A model generated the notes under the pieces. That model was not told the origin of the DNA, did not search any database, and saw only the letters and a list, made by a program, of their open reading frames with translations. Below, piece after piece: positions 20,088-33,727 of a DNA stretch of 64,000 nucleotides; within the stretch, counting starts at the first letter, position 1, and each line of letters opens with the position of its first letter. The DNA is from Ranitomeya variabilis (taxonomy: Eukaryota; Chordata; Amphibia; Anura; Dendrobatidae): positions 846,090,514 through 846,154,513 of the forward strand of contig NC_135232.1 of the NCBI RefSeq assembly GCF_051348905.1. Reading direction: 5' to 3'. The translations under genes were made by a program, and so were the position numbers.

Positions 20088-20696
20088 TCTTTTAAATTTC
20101 ATCCTATCACTTTGTTTAAATTTCAGCTTGTGCTTTAAGTTAAGTTACATGCTTAGTTCACTCATTTGTTATTAAAAAATAAAAATGTTGCTTTTCTTCT
20201 AGATAGGAAAAGATACATTTGAATATGTCCAAACTGAATGCACGATGCTTTGCTTGATTTTGGCATTGTACAGTGATATTAAGCAGGAACATATGTTTCC
20301 CATAAAAAGCAAGCAGAACCACAGTGAGTTCTACTTTTCTCTGTAGCACATGTGGCATCAACATTATGAAAGACAATAAACATCAGTACTGAGCTGTACG
20401 TATGTGAATTCAGCTTTGGAGAAAGCTAAATCAATTGCTTGATGTTGCAGCTCCACCTGCTTGTAACTGCACAAGTCTGATAGCTTTTCACTGGGCTGAG
20501 TGCTCAACACTGCTCTTTCCCATTTTCCTATGCATAGAGTTAAAAAAGAGATGTAACCTGACACCTCATTGTGCTGGCAGTGTTGACTTTGATTTTGAGT
20601 TTGCACAGTGACATAAAGAAAGCAGCATATCTTAGGGTACAGATCGATGAATAGGAAGAGAATCTTAAAAAATGTACAAACTTTTTTCTGGAGAGG

Positions 20697-20769
20697 GCCT
20701 GGGTAGCTCAGTCGGTAGAGCATCAGACTTTTAATCTGAGGGTCCAGGGTTCAAGTCCCTGTTCAGGCG
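20697..20769 (+). tRNA. tRNA-Lys-TTT: tRNA-Lys (TTT)
   Basis: Consensus body. Spacer M=A, R=A, with a private GATGAGTAGG near 21332. Confidence 0.97.
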
Positions 20770-21378
20770 TCTTTTAAATTTCATCCTATCACTTTGTTTA
20801 AATTTCAGCTTGTGCTTTAAGTTAAGTTACATGCTTAGTTCACTCATTTGTTATTAAAAAATAAAAATGTTGCTTTTCTTCTAGATAGGAAAAGATACAT
20901 TTGAATATGTCCAAACTGAATGCACGATGCTTTGCTTGATTTTGGCATTGTACAGTGATATTAAGCAGGAACATATGTTTCCCATAAAAAGCAAGCAGAA
21001 CCAAAGTGAGTTCTACTTTTCTCTGTAGCACATGTGGCATCAACATTATGAAAGACAATAAACATCAGTACTGAGCTGTACGTATGTGAATTCAGCTTTG
21101 GAGAAAGCTAAATCAATTGCTTGATGTTGCAGCTCCACCTGCTTGTAACTGCACAAGTCTGATAGCTTTTCACTGGGCTGAGTGCTCAACACTGCTCTTT
21201 CCCATTTTCCTATGCATAGAGTTAAAAAAGAGATGTAACCTGACACCTCATTGTGCTGGCAGTGTTGACTTTGATTTTGAGTTTGCACAGTGACATAAAG
21301 AAAGCAGCATATCTTAGGGTACAGATCGATGAGTAGGAAGAGAATCTTAAAAAATGTACAAACTTTTTTCTGGAGAGG

Positions 21379-21451
21379 GCCTGGGTAGCTCAGTCGGTAG
21401 AGCATCAGACTTTTAATCTGAGGGTCCAGGGTTCAAGTCCCTGTTCAGGCG
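21379..21451 (+). tRNA. tRNA-Lys-TTT: tRNA-Lys (TTT)
   Basis: Consensus body. Spacer M=A, R=A, with a private ATATCTCC near 21590. Confidence 0.97.
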
Positions 21452-22060
21452 TCTTTTAAATTTCATCCTATCACTTTGTTTAAATTTCAGCTTGTGCTTT
21501 AAGTTAAGTTACATGCTTAGTTCACTCATTTGTTATTAAAAAATAAAAATGTTGCTTTTCTTCTAGATAGGAAAAGATACATTTGAATATCTCCAAACTG
21601 AATGCACGATGCTTTGCTTGATTTTGGCATTGTACAGTGATATTAAGCAGGAACATATGTTTCCCATAAAAAGCAAGCAGAACCAAAGTGAGTTCTACTT
21701 TTCTCTGTAGCACATGTGGCATCAACATTATGAAAGACAATAAACATCAGTACTGAGCTGTACGTATGTGAATTCAGCTTTGGAGAAAGCTAAATCAATT
21801 GCTTGATGTTGCAGCTCCACCTGCTTGTAACTGCACAAGTCTGATAGCTTTTCACTGGGCTGAGTGCTCAACACTGCTCTTTCCCATTTTCCTATGCATA
21901 GAGTTAAAAAAGAGATGTAACCTGACACCTCATTGTGCTGGCAGTGTTGACTTTGATTTTGAGTTTGCACAGTGACATAAAGAAAGCAGCATATCTTAGG
22001 GTACAGATCGATGAATAGGAAGAGAATCTTAAAAAATGTACAAACTTTTTTCTGGAGAGG

Positions 22061-22133
22061 GCCTGGGTAGCTCAGTCGGTAGAGCATCAGACTTTTAATC
22101 TGAGGGTCCAGGGTTCAAGTCCCTGTTCAGGCG
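22061..22133 (+). tRNA. tRNA-Lys-TTT: tRNA-Lys (TTT)
   Basis: Consensus body. Spacer M=C, R=A, with TTAGGCTACAG near 22683. Confidence 0.97.
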
Positions 22134-22742
22134 TCTTTTAAATTTCATCCTATCACTTTGTTTAAATTTCAGCTTGTGCTTTAAGTTAAGTTACATGCTT
22201 AGTTCACTCATTTGTTATTAAAAAATAAAAATGTTGCTTTTCTTCTAGATAGGAAAAGATACATTTGAATATGTCCAAACTGAATGCACGATGCTTTGCT
22301 TGATTTTGGCATTGTACAGTGATATTAAGCAGGAACATATGTTTCCCATAAAAAGCAAGCAGAACCACAGTGAGTTCTACTTTTCTCTGTAGCACATGTG
22401 GCATCAACATTATGAAAGACAATAAACATCAGTACTGAGCTGTACGTATGTGAATTCAGCTTTGGAGAAAGCTAAATCAATTGCTTGATGTTGCAGCTCC
22501 ACCTGCTTGTAACTGCACAAGTCTGATAGCTTTTCACTGGGCTGAGTGCTCAACACTGCTCTTTCCCATTTTCCTATGCATAGAGTTAAAAAAGAGATGT
22601 AACCTGACACCTCATTGTGCTGGCAGTGTTGACTTTGATTTTGAGTTTGCACAGTGACATAAAGAAAGCAGCATATCTTAGGCTACAGATCGATGAATAG
22701 GAAGAGAATCTTAAAAAATGTACAAACTTTTTTCTGGAGAGG

Positions 22743-22815
22743 GCCTGGGTAGCTCAGTCGGTAGAGCATCAGACTTTTAATCTGAGGGTCCAGGGTTCAA
22801 GTCCCTGTTCAGGCG
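22743..22815 (+). tRNA. tRNA-Lys-TTT: tRNA-Lys (TTT)
   Basis: Consensus body. Spacer M=C, R=A. Confidence 0.97.
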
Positions 22816-23424
22816 TCTTTTAAATTTCATCCTATCACTTTGTTTAAATTTCAGCTTGTGCTTTAAGTTAAGTTACATGCTTAGTTCACTCATTTGTTAT
22901 TAAAAAATAAAAATGTTGCTTTTCTTCTAGATAGGAAAAGATACATTTGAATATGTCCAAACTGAATGCACGATGCTTTGCTTGATTTTGGCATTGTACA
23001 GTGATATTAAGCAGGAACATATGTTTCCCATAAAAAGCAAGCAGAACCACAGTGAGTTCTACTTTTCTCTGTAGCACATGTGGCATCAACATTATGAAAG
23101 ACAATAAACATCAGTACTGAGCTGTACGTATGTGAATTCAGCTTTGGAGAAAGCTAAATCAATTGCTTGATGTTGCAGCTCCACCTGCTTGTAACTGCAC
23201 AAGTCTGATAGCTTTTCACTGGGCTGAGTGCTCAACACTGCTCTTTCCCATTTTCCTATGCATAGAGTTAAAAAAGAGATGTAACCTGACACCTCATTGT
23301 GCTGGCAGTGTTGACTTTGATTTTGAGTTTGCACAGTGACATAAAGAAAGCAGCATATCTTAGGGTACAGATCGATGAATAGGAAGAGAATCTTAAAAAA
23401 TGTACAAACTTTTTTCTGGAGAGG

Positions 23425-23497
23425 GCCTGGGTAGCTCAGTCGGTAGAGCATCAGACTTTTAATCTGAGGGTCCAGGGTTCAAGTCCCTGTTCAGGCG
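23425..23497 (+). tRNA. tRNA-Lys-TTT: tRNA-Lys (TTT)
   Basis: Consensus body. Spacer M=C, R=A, with TTAGGCTACAG near 24047, two units after the first such mark. Confidence 0.97.
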
Positions 23498-24106
23498 TCT
23501 TTTAAATTTCATCCTATCACTTTGTTTAAATTTCAGCTTGTGCTTTAAGTTAAGTTACATGCTTAGTTCACTCATTTGTTATTAAAAAATAAAAATGTTG
23601 CTTTTCTTCTAGATAGGAAAAGATACATTTGAATATGTCCAAACTGAATGCACGATGCTTTGCTTGATTTTGGCATTGTACAGTGATATTAAGCAGGAAC
23701 ATATGTTTCCCATAAAAAGCAAGCAGAACCACAGTGAGTTCTACTTTTCTCTGTAGCACATGTGGCATCAACATTATGAAAGACAATAAACATCAGTACT
23801 GAGCTGTACGTATGTGAATTCAGCTTTGGAGAAAGCTAAATCAATTGCTTGATGTTGCAGCTCCACCTGCTTGTAACTGCACAAGTCTGATAGCTTTTCA
23901 CTGGGCTGAGTGCTCAACACTGCTCTTTCCCATTTTCCTATGCATAGAGTTAAAAAAGAGATGTAACCTGACACCTCATTGTGCTGGCAGTGTTGACTTT
24001 GATTTTGAGTTTGCACAGTGACATAAAGAAAGCAGCATATCTTAGGCTACAGATCGATGAATAGGAAGAGAATCTTAAAAAATGTACAAACTTTTTTCTG
24101 GAGAGG

Positions 24107-24179
24107 GCCTGGGTAGCTCAGTCGGTAGAGCATCAGACTTTTAATCTGAGGGTCCAGGGTTCAAGTCCCTGTTCAGGCG
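24107..24179 (+). tRNA. tRNA-Lys-TTT: tRNA-Lys (TTT)
   Basis: Consensus body. Spacer M=C, R=A. Confidence 0.97.
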
Positions 24180-24788
24180 TCTTTTAAATTTCATCCTATC
24201 ACTTTGTTTAAATTTCAGCTTGTGCTTTAAGTTAAGTTACATGCTTAGTTCACTCATTTGTTATTAAAAAATAAAAATGTTGCTTTTCTTCTAGATAGGA
24301 AAAGATACATTTGAATATGTCCAAACTGAATGCACGATGCTTTGCTTGATTTTGGCATTGTACAGTGATATTAAGCAGGAACATATGTTTCCCATAAAAA
24401 GCAAGCAGAACCACAGTGAGTTCTACTTTTCTCTGTAGCACATGTGGCATCAACATTATGAAAGACAATAAACATCAGTACTGAGCTGTACGTATGTGAA
24501 TTCAGCTTTGGAGAAAGCTAAATCAATTGCTTGATGTTGCAGCTCCACCTGCTTGTAACTGCACAAGTCTGATAGCTTTTCACTGGGCTGAGTGCTCAAC
24601 ACTGCTCTTTCCCATTTTCCTATGCATAGAGTTAAAAAAGAGATGTAACCTGACACCTCATTGTGCTGGCAGTGTTGACTTTGATTTTGAGTTTGCACAG
24701 TGACATAAAGAAAGCAGCATATCTTAGGGTACAGATCGATGAATAGGAAGAGAATCTTAAAAAATGTACAAACTTTTTTCTGGAGAGG

Positions 24789-24861
24789 GCCTGGGTAGCT
24801 CAGTCGGTAGAGCATCAGACTTTTAATCTGAGGGTCCAGGGTTCAAGTCCCTGTTCAGGCG
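24789..24861 (+). tRNA. tRNA-Lys-TTT: tRNA-Lys (TTT)
   Basis: Consensus body. Spacer M=A, R=A. Confidence 0.97.
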
Positions 24862-25470
24862 TCTTTTAAATTTCATCCTATCACTTTGTTTAAATTTCAG
24901 CTTGTGCTTTAAGTTAAGTTACATGCTTAGTTCACTCATTTGTTATTAAAAAATAAAAATGTTGCTTTTCTTCTAGATAGGAAAAGATACATTTGAATAT
25001 GTCCAAACTGAATGCACGATGCTTTGCTTGATTTTGGCATTGTACAGTGATATTAAGCAGGAACATATGTTTCCCATAAAAAGCAAGCAGAACCAAAGTG
25101 AGTTCTACTTTTCTCTGTAGCACATGTGGCATCAACATTATGAAAGACAATAAACATCAGTACTGAGCTGTACGTATGTGAATTCAGCTTTGGAGAAAGC
25201 TAAATCAATTGCTTGATGTTGCAGCTCCACCTGCTTGTAACTGCACAAGTCTGATAGCTTTTCACTGGGCTGAGTGCTCAACACTGCTCTTTCCCATTTT
25301 CCTATGCATAGAGTTAAAAAAGAGATGTAACCTGACACCTCATTGTGCTGGCAGTGTTGACTTTGATTTTGAGTTTGCACAGTGACATAAAGAAAGCAGC
25401 ATATCTTAGGGTACAGATCGATGAATAGGAAGAGAATCTTAAAAAATGTACAAACTTTTTTCTGGAGAGG

Positions 25471-25543
25471 GCCTGGGTAGCTCAGTCGGTAGAGCATCAG
25501 ACTTTTAATCTGAGGGTCCAGGGTTCAAGTCCCTGTTCAGGCG
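25471..25543 (+). tRNA. tRNA-Lys-TTT: tRNA-Lys (TTT)
   Basis: Consensus body. Spacer M=A, R=A, with a private ATTAAAAAAGAC near 25821. Confidence 0.97.
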
Positions 25544-26152
25544 TCTTTTAAATTTCATCCTATCACTTTGTTTAAATTTCAGCTTGTGCTTTAAGTTAAG
25601 TTACATGCTTAGTTCACTCATTTGTTATTAAAAAATAAAAATGTTGCTTTTCTTCTAGATAGGAAAAGATACATTTGAATATGTCCAAACTGAATGCACG
25701 ATGCTTTGCTTGATTTTGGCATTGTACAGTGATATTAAGCAGGAACATATGTTTCCCATAAAAAGCAAGCAGAACCAAAGTGAGTTCTACTTTTCTCTGT
25801 AGCACATGTGGCATCAACATTAAAAAAGACAATAAACATCAGTACTGAGCTGTACGTATGTGAATTCAGCTTTGGAGAAAGCTAAATCAATTGCTTGATG
25901 TTGCAGCTCCACCTGCTTGTAACTGCACAAGTCTGATAGCTTTTCACTGGGCTGAGTGCTCAACACTGCTCTTTCCCATTTTCCTATGCATAGAGTTAAA
26001 AAAGAGATGTAACCTGACACCTCATTGTGCTGGCAGTGTTGACTTTGATTTTGAGTTTGCACAGTGACATAAAGAAAGCAGCATATCTTAGGGTACAGAT
26101 CGATGAATAGGAAGAGAATCTTAAAAAATGTACAAACTTTTTTCTGGAGAGG

Positions 26153-26225
26153 GCCTGGGTAGCTCAGTCGGTAGAGCATCAGACTTTTAATCTGAGGGTC
26201 CAGGGTTCAAGTCCCTGTTCAGGCG
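26153..26225 (+). tRNA. tRNA-Lys-TTT: tRNA-Lys (TTT)
   Basis: Consensus body. Spacer M=C, R=G: the first G allele from the left. Also carries AGAATGCAG near 26757. Confidence 0.97.
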
Positions 26226-26834
26226 TCTTTTAAATTTCATCCTATCACTTTGTTTAAATTTCAGCTTGTGCTTTAAGTTAAGTTACATGCTTAGTTCACT
26301 CATTTGTTATTAAAAAATAAAAATGTTGCTTTTCTTCTAGATAGGAAAAGATACATTTGAATATGTCCAAACTGAATGCACGATGCTTTGCTTGATTTTG
26401 GCATTGTACAGTGATATTAAGCAGGAACATATGTTTCCCATAAAAAGCAAGCAGAACCACAGTGAGTTCTACTTTTCTCTGTAGCACATGTGGCATCAAC
26501 ATTATGAAAGACAATAAACATCAGTACTGAGCTGTACGTATGTGAATTCAGCTTTGGAGAAAGCTAAATCGATTGCTTGATGTTGCAGCTCCACCTGCTT
26601 GTAACTGCACAAGTCTGATAGCTTTTCACTGGGCTGAGTGCTCAACACTGCTCTTTCCCATTTTCCTATGCATAGAGTTAAAAAAGAGATGTAACCTGGC
26701 ACCTCATTGTGCTGGCAGTGTTGACTTTGATTTTGAGTTTGCACAGTGACATAAAGAATGCAGCATATCTTAGGGTACAGATCGATGAATAGGAAGAGAA
26801 TCTTAAAAAATGTACAAACTTTTTTCTGGAGAGG

Positions 26835-26907
26835 GCCTGGGTAGCTCAGTCGGTAGAGCATCAGACTTTTAATCTGAGGGTCCAGGGTTCAAGTCCCTGT
26901 TCAGGCG
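26835..26907 (+). tRNA. tRNA-Lys-TTT: tRNA-Lys (TTT)
   Basis: Consensus body. Spacer M=C, R=A. Confidence 0.97.
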
Positions 26908-27516
26908 TCTTTTAAATTTCATCCTATCACTTTGTTTAAATTTCAGCTTGTGCTTTAAGTTAAGTTACATGCTTAGTTCACTCATTTGTTATTAAAAAAT
27001 AAAAATGTTGCTTTTCTTCTAGATAGGAAAAGATACATTTGAATATGTCCAAACTGAATGCACGATGCTTTGCTTGATTTTGGCATTGTACAGTGATATT
27101 AAGCAGGAACATATGTTTCCCATAAAAAGCAAGCAGAACCACAGTGAGTTCTACTTTTCTCTGTAGCACATGTGGCATCAACATTATGAAAGACAATAAA
27201 CATCAGTACTGAGCTGTACGTATGTGAATTCAGCTTTGGAGAAAGCTAAATCAATTGCTTGATGTTGCAGCTCCACCTGCTTGTAACTGCACAAGTCTGA
27301 TAGCTTTTCACTGGGCTGAGTGCTCAACACTGCTCTTTCCCATTTTCCTATGCATAGAGTTAAAAAAGAGATGTAACCTGACACCTCATTGTGCTGGCAG
27401 TGTTGACTTTGATTTTGAGTTTGCACAGTGACATAAAGAAAGCAGCATATCTTAGGGTACAGATCGATGAATAGGAAGAGAATCTTAAAAAATGTACAAA
27501 CTTTTTTCTGGAGAGG

Positions 27517-27589
27517 GCCTGGGTAGCTCAGTCGGTAGAGCATCAGACTTTTAATCTGAGGGTCCAGGGTTCAAGTCCCTGTTCAGGCG
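27517..27589 (+). tRNA. tRNA-Lys-TTT: tRNA-Lys (TTT)
   Basis: Consensus body. Spacer M=A, R=A. Confidence 0.97.
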
Positions 27590-28198
27590 TCTTTTAAATT
27601 TCATCCTATCACTTTGTTTAAATTTCAGCTTGTGCTTTAAGTTAAGTTACATGCTTAGTTCACTCATTTGTTATTAAAAAATAAAAATGTTGCTTTTCTT
27701 CTAGATAGGAAAAGATACATTTGAATATGTCCAAACTGAATGCACGATGCTTTGCTTGATTTTGGCATTGTACAGTGATATTAAGCAGGAACATATGTTT
27801 CCCATAAAAAGCAAGCAGAACCAAAGTGAGTTCTACTTTTCTCTGTAGCACATGTGGCATCAACATTATGAAAGACAATAAACATCAGTACTGAGCTGTA
27901 CGTATGTGAATTCAGCTTTGGAGAAAGCTAAATCAATTGCTTGATGTTGCAGCTCCACCTGCTTGTAACTGCACAAGTCTGATAGCTTTTCACTGGGCTG
28001 AGTGCTCAACACTGCTCTTTCCCATTTTCCTATGCATAGAGTTAAAAAAGAGATGTAACCTGACACCTCATTGTGCTGGCAGTGTTGACTTTGATTTTGA
28101 GTTTGCACAGTGACATAAAGAAAGCAGCATATCTTAGGGTACAGATCGATGAATAGGAAGAGAATCTTAAAAAATGTACAAACTTTTTTCTGGAGAGG

Positions 28199-28271
28199 GC
28201 CTGGGTAGCTCAGTCGGTAGAGCATCAGACTTTTAATCTGAGGGTCCAGGGTTCAAGTCCCTGTTCAGGCG
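28199..28271 (+). tRNA. tRNA-Lys-TTT: tRNA-Lys (TTT)
   Basis: Consensus body. Spacer M=C, R=G. Confidence 0.97.
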
Positions 28272-28880
28272 TCTTTTAAATTTCATCCTATCACTTTGTT
28301 TAAATTTCAGCTTGTGCTTTAAGTTAAGTTACATGCTTAGTTCACTCATTTGTTATTAAAAAATAAAAATGTTGCTTTTCTTCTAGATAGGAAAAGATAC
28401 ATTTGAATATGTCCAAACTGAATGCACGATGCTTTGCTTGATTTTGGCATTGTACAGTGATATTAAGCAGGAACATATGTTTCCCATAAAAAGCAAGCAG
28501 AACCACAGTGAGTTCTACTTTTCTCTGTAGCACATGTGGCATCAACATTATGAAAGACAATAAACATCAGTACTGAGCTGTACGTATGTGAATTCAGCTT
28601 TGGAGAAAGCTAAATCGATTGCTTGATGTTGCAGCTCCACCTGCTTGTAACTGCACAAGTCTGATAGCTTTTCACTGGGCTGAGTGCTCAACACTGCTCT
28701 TTCCCATTTTCCTATGCATAGAGTTAAAAAAGAGATGTAACCTGACACCTCATTGTGCTGGCAGTGTTGACTTTGATTTTGAGTTTGCACAGTGACATAA
28801 AGAAAGCAGCATATCTTAGGGTACAGATCGATGAATAGGAAGAGAATCTTAAAAAATGTACAAACTTTTTTCTGGAGAGG

Positions 28881-28953
28881 GCCTGGGTAGCTCAGTCGGT
28901 AGAGCATCAGACTTTTAATCTGAGGGTCCAGGGTTCAAGTCCCTGTTCAGGCG
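28881..28953 (+). tRNA. tRNA-Lys-TTT: tRNA-Lys (TTT)
   Basis: Consensus body. Spacer M=C, R=G, with AGAATGCAG near 29485. Confidence 0.97.
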
Positions 28954-29562
28954 TCTTTTAAATTTCATCCTATCACTTTGTTTAAATTTCAGCTTGTGCT
29001 TTAAGTTAAGTTACATGCTTAGTTCACTCATTTGTTATTAAAAAATAAAAATGTTGCTTTTCTTCTAGATAGGAAAAGATACATTTGAATATGTCCAAAC
29101 TGAATGCACGATGCTTTGCTTGATTTTGGCATTGTACAGTGATATTAAGCAGGAACATATGTTTCCCATAAAAAGCAAGCAGAACCACAGTGAGTTCTAC
29201 TTTTCTCTGTAGCACATGTGGCATCAACATTATGAAAGACAATAAACATCAGTACTGAGCTGTACGTATGTGAATTCAGCTTTGGAGAAAGCTAAATCGA
29301 TTGCTTGATGTTGCAGCTCCACCTGCTTGTAACTGCACAAGTCTGATAGCTTTTCACTGGGCTGAGTGCTCAACACTGCTCTTTCCCATTTTCCTATGCA
29401 TAGAGTTAAAAAAGAGATGTAACCTGACACCTCATTGTGCTGGCAGTGTTGACTTTGATTTTGAGTTTGCACAGTGACATAAAGAATGCAGCATATCTTA
29501 GGGTACAGATCGATGAATAGGAAGAGAATCTTAAAAAATGTACAAACTTTTTTCTGGAGAGG

Positions 29563-29635
29563 GCCTGGGTAGCTCAGTCGGTAGAGCATCAGACTTTTAA
29601 TCTGAGGGTCCAGGGTTCAAGTCCCTGTTCAGGCG
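29563..29635 (+). tRNA. tRNA-Lys-TTT: tRNA-Lys (TTT)
   Basis: Consensus body. Spacer M=C, R=G, with a private GTTGTAGCTC near 29996. Confidence 0.97.
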
Positions 29636-30244
29636 TCTTTTAAATTTCATCCTATCACTTTGTTTAAATTTCAGCTTGTGCTTTAAGTTAAGTTACATGC
29701 TTAGTTCACTCATTTGTTATTAAAAAATAAAAATGTTGCTTTTCTTCTAGATAGGAAAAGATACATTTGAATATGTCCAAACTGAATGCACGATGCTTTG
29801 CTTGATTTTGGCATTGTACAGTGATATTAAGCAGGAACATATGTTTCCCATAAAAAGCAAGCAGAACCACAGTGAGTTCTACTTTTCTCTGTAGCACATG
29901 TGGCATCAACATTATGAAAGACAATAAACATCAGTACTGAGCTGTACGTATGTGAATTCAGCTTTGGAGAAAGCTAAATCGATTGCTTGATGTTGTAGCT
30001 CCACCTGCTTGTAACTGCACAAGTCTGATAGCTTTTCACTGGGCTGAGTGCTCAACACTGCTCTTTCCCATTTTCCTATGCATAGAGTTAAAAAAGAGAT
30101 GTAACCTGACACCTCATTGTGCTGGCAGTGTTGACTTTGATTTTGAGTTTGCACAGTGACATAAAGAAAGCAGCATATCTTAGGGTACAGATCGATGAAT
30201 AGGAAGAGAATCTTAAAAAATGTACAAACATTTTTTTGGAGAGG

Positions 30245-30317
30245 GCCTGGGTAGCTCAGTCGGTAGAGCATCAGACTTTTAATCTGAGGGTCCAGGGTTC
30301 AAGTCCCTGTTCAGGCG
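30245..30317 (+). tRNA. tRNA-Lys-TTT: tRNA-Lys (TTT)
   Basis: Consensus body. 5' flank ACATTTTTTTGG. Spacer M=A, R=A, with AGAATGCAG near 30849. Confidence 0.97.
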
Positions 30318-30926
30318 TCTTTTAAATTTCATCCTATCACTTTGTTTAAATTTCAGCTTGTGCTTTAAGTTAAGTTACATGCTTAGTTCACTCATTTGTT
30401 ATTAAAAAATAAAAATGTTGCTTTTCTTCTAGATAGGAAAAGATACATTTGAATATGTCCAAACTGAATGCACGATGCTTTGCTTGATTTTGGCATTGTA
30501 CAGTGATATTAAGCAGGAACATATGTTTCCCATAAAAAGCAAGCAGAACCAAAGTGAGTTCTACTTTTCTCTGTAGCACATGTGGCATCAACATTATGAA
30601 AGACAATAAACATCAGTATTGAGCTGTACGTATGTGAATTCAGCTTTGGAGAAAGCTAAATCAATTGCTTGATGTTGCAGCTCCACCTGCTTGTAACTGC
30701 ACAAGTCTGATAGCTTTTCACTGGGCTGAGTGCTCAACACTGCTCTTTCCCATTTTCCTATGCATAGAGTTAAAAAAGAGATGTAACCTGACACCTCATT
30801 GTGCTGGCAGTGTTGACTTTGATTTTGAGTTTGCACAGTGACATAAAGAATGCAGCATATCTTAGGGTACAGATCGATGAATAGGAAGAGAATCTTAAAA
30901 AATGTACAAACTTTTTTCTGGAGAGG

Positions 30927-30999
30927 GCCTGGGTAGCTCAGTCGGTAGAGCATCAGACTTTTAATCTGAGGGTCCAGGGTTCAAGTCCCTGTTCAGGCG
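30927..30999 (+). tRNA. tRNA-Lys-TTT: tRNA-Lys (TTT)
   Basis: Consensus body. Spacer M=C, R=G. Confidence 0.97.
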
Positions 31000-31608
31000 T
31001 CTTTTAAATTTCATCCTATCACTTTGTTTAAATTTCAGCTTGTGCTTTAAGTTAAGTTACATGCTTAGTTCACTCATTTGTTATTAAAAAATAAAAATGT
31101 TGCTTTTCTTCTAGATAGGAAAAGATACATTTGAATATGTCCAAACTGAATGCACGATGCTTTGCTTGATTTTGGCATTGTACAGTGATATTAAGCAGGA
31201 ACATATGTTTCCCATAAAAAGCAAGCAGAACCACAGTGAGTTCTACTTTTCTCTGTAGCACATGTGGCATCAACATTATGAAAGACAATAAACATCAGTA
31301 CTGAGCTGTACGTATGTGAATTCAGCTTTGGAGAAAGCTAAATCGATTGCTTGATGTTGCAGCTCCACCTGCTTGTAACTGCACAAGTCTGATAGCTTTT
31401 CACTGGGCTGAGTGCTCAACACTGCTCTTTCCCATTTTCCTATGCATAGAGTTAAAAAAGAGATGTAACCTGACACCTCATTGTGCTGGCAGTGTTGACT
31501 TTGATTTTGAGTTTGCACAGTGACATAAAGAAAGCAGCATATCTTAGGGTACAGATCGATGAATAGGAAGAGAATCTTAAAAAATGTACAAACATTTTTC
31601 TGGAGAGG

Positions 31609-31681
31609 GCCTGGGTAGCTCAGTCGGTAGAGCATCAGACTTTTAATCTGAGGGTCCAGGGTTCAAGTCCCTGTTCAGGCG
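31609..31681 (+). tRNA. tRNA-Lys-TTT: tRNA-Lys (TTT)
   Basis: Consensus body. 5' flank ACATTTTTC. Spacer M=C, R=A. Confidence 0.97.
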
Positions 31682-32290
31682 TCTTTTAAATTTCATCCTA
31701 TCACTTTGTTTAAATTTCAGCTTGTGCTTTAAGTTAAGTTACATGCTTAGTTCACTCATTTGTTATTAAAAAATAAAAATGTTGCTTTTCTTCTAGATAG
31801 GAAAAGATACATTTGAATATGTCCAAACTGAATGCACGATGCTTTGCTTGATTTTGGCATTGTACAGTGATATTAAGCAGGAACATATGTTTCCCATAAA
31901 AAGCAAGCAGAACCACAGTGAGTTCTACTTTTCTCTGTAGCACATGTGGCATCAACATTATGAAAGACAATAAACATCAGTACTGAGCTGTACGTATGTG
32001 AATTCAGCTTTGGAGAAAGCTAAATCAATTGCTTGATGTTGCAGCTCCACCTGCTTGTAACTGCACAAGTCTGATAGCTTTTCACTGGGCTGAGTGCTCA
32101 ACACTGCTCTTTCCCATTTTCCTATGCATAGAGTTAAAAAAGAGATGTAACCTGACACCTCATTGTGCTGGCAGTGTTGACTTTGATTTTGAGTTTGCAC
32201 AGTGACATAAAGAAAGCAGCATATCTTAGGGTACAGATCGATGAATAGGAAGAGAATCTTAAAAAATGTACAAACTTTTTTCTGGAGAGG

Positions 32291-32363
32291 GCCTGGGTAG
32301 CTCAGTCGGTAGAGCATCAGACTTTTAATCTGAGGGTCCAGGGTTCAAGTCCCTGTTCAGGCG
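32291..32363 (+). tRNA. tRNA-Lys-TTT: tRNA-Lys (TTT)
   Basis: Consensus body. Spacer M=C, R=G. Confidence 0.97.
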
Positions 32364-32972
32364 TCTTTTAAATTTCATCCTATCACTTTGTTTAAATTTC
32401 AGCTTGTGCTTTAAGTTAAGTTACATGCTTAGTTCACTCATTTGTTATTAAAAAATAAAAATGTTGCTTTTCTTCTAGATAGGAAAAGATACATTTGAAT
32501 ATGTCCAAACTGAATGCACGATGCTTTGCTTGATTTTGGCATTGTACAGTGATATTAAGCAGGAACATATGTTTCCCATAAAAAGCAAGCAGAACCACAG
32601 TGAGTTCTACTTTTCTCTGTAGCACATGTGGCATCAACATTATGAAAGACAATAAACATCAGTACTGAGCTGTACGTATGTGAATTCAGCTTTGGAGAAA
32701 GCTAAATCGATTGCTTGATGTTGCAGCTCCACCTGCTTGTAACTGCACAAGTCTGATAGCTTTTCACTGGGCTGAGTGCTCAACACTGCTCTTTCCCATT
32801 TTCCTATGCATAGAGTTAAAAAAGAGATGTAACCTGACACCTCATTGTGCTGGCAGTGTTGACTTTGATTTTGAGTTTGCACAGTGACATAAAGAAAGCA
32901 GCATATCTTAGGGTACAGATCGATGAATAGGAAGAGAATCTTAAAAAATGTACAAACTTTTTTCTGGAGAGG

Positions 32973-33045
32973 GCCTGGGTAGCTCAGTCGGTAGAGCATC
33001 AGACTTTTAATCTGAGGGTCCAGGGTTCAAGTCCCTGTTCAGGCG
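32973..33045 (+). tRNA. tRNA-Lys-TTT: tRNA-Lys (TTT)
   Basis: Consensus body. Spacer M=C, R=G. Confidence 0.97.
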
Positions 33046-33654
33046 TCTTTTAAATTTCATCCTATCACTTTGTTTAAATTTCAGCTTGTGCTTTAAGTTA
33101 AGTTACATGCTTAGTTCACTCATTTGTTATTAAAAAATAAAAATGTTGCTTTTCTTCTAGATAGGAAAAGATACATTTGAATATGTCCAAACTGAATGCA
33201 CGATGCTTTGCTTGATTTTGGCATTGTACAGTGATATTAAGCAGGAACATATGTTTCCCATAAAAAGCAAGCAGAACCACAGTGAGTTCTACTTTTCTCT
33301 GTAGCACATGTGGCATCAACATTATGAAAGACAATAAACATCAGTACTGAGCTGTACGTATGTGAATTCAGCTTTGGAGAAAGCTAAATCGATTGCTTGA
33401 TGTTGCAGCTCCACCTGCTTGTAACTGCACAAGTCTGATAGCTTTTCACTGGGCTGAGTGCTCAACACTGCTCTTTCCCATTTTCCTATGCATAGAGTTA
33501 AAAAAGAGATGTAACCTGACACCTCATTGTGCTGGCAGTGTTGACTTTGATTTTGAGTTTGCACAGTGACATAAAGAAAGCAGCATATCTTAGGGTACAG
33601 ATCGATGAATAGGAAGAGAATCTTAAAAAATGTACAAACTTTTTTCTGGAGAGG

Positions 33655-33727
33655 GCCTGGGTAGCTCAGTCGGTAGAGCATCAGACTTTTAATCTGAGGG
33701 TCCAGGGTTCAAGTCCCTGTTCAGGCG
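33655..33727 (+). tRNA. tRNA-Lys-TTT: tRNA-Lys (TTT)
   Basis: Consensus body. Spacer M=C, R=A. Confidence 0.97.
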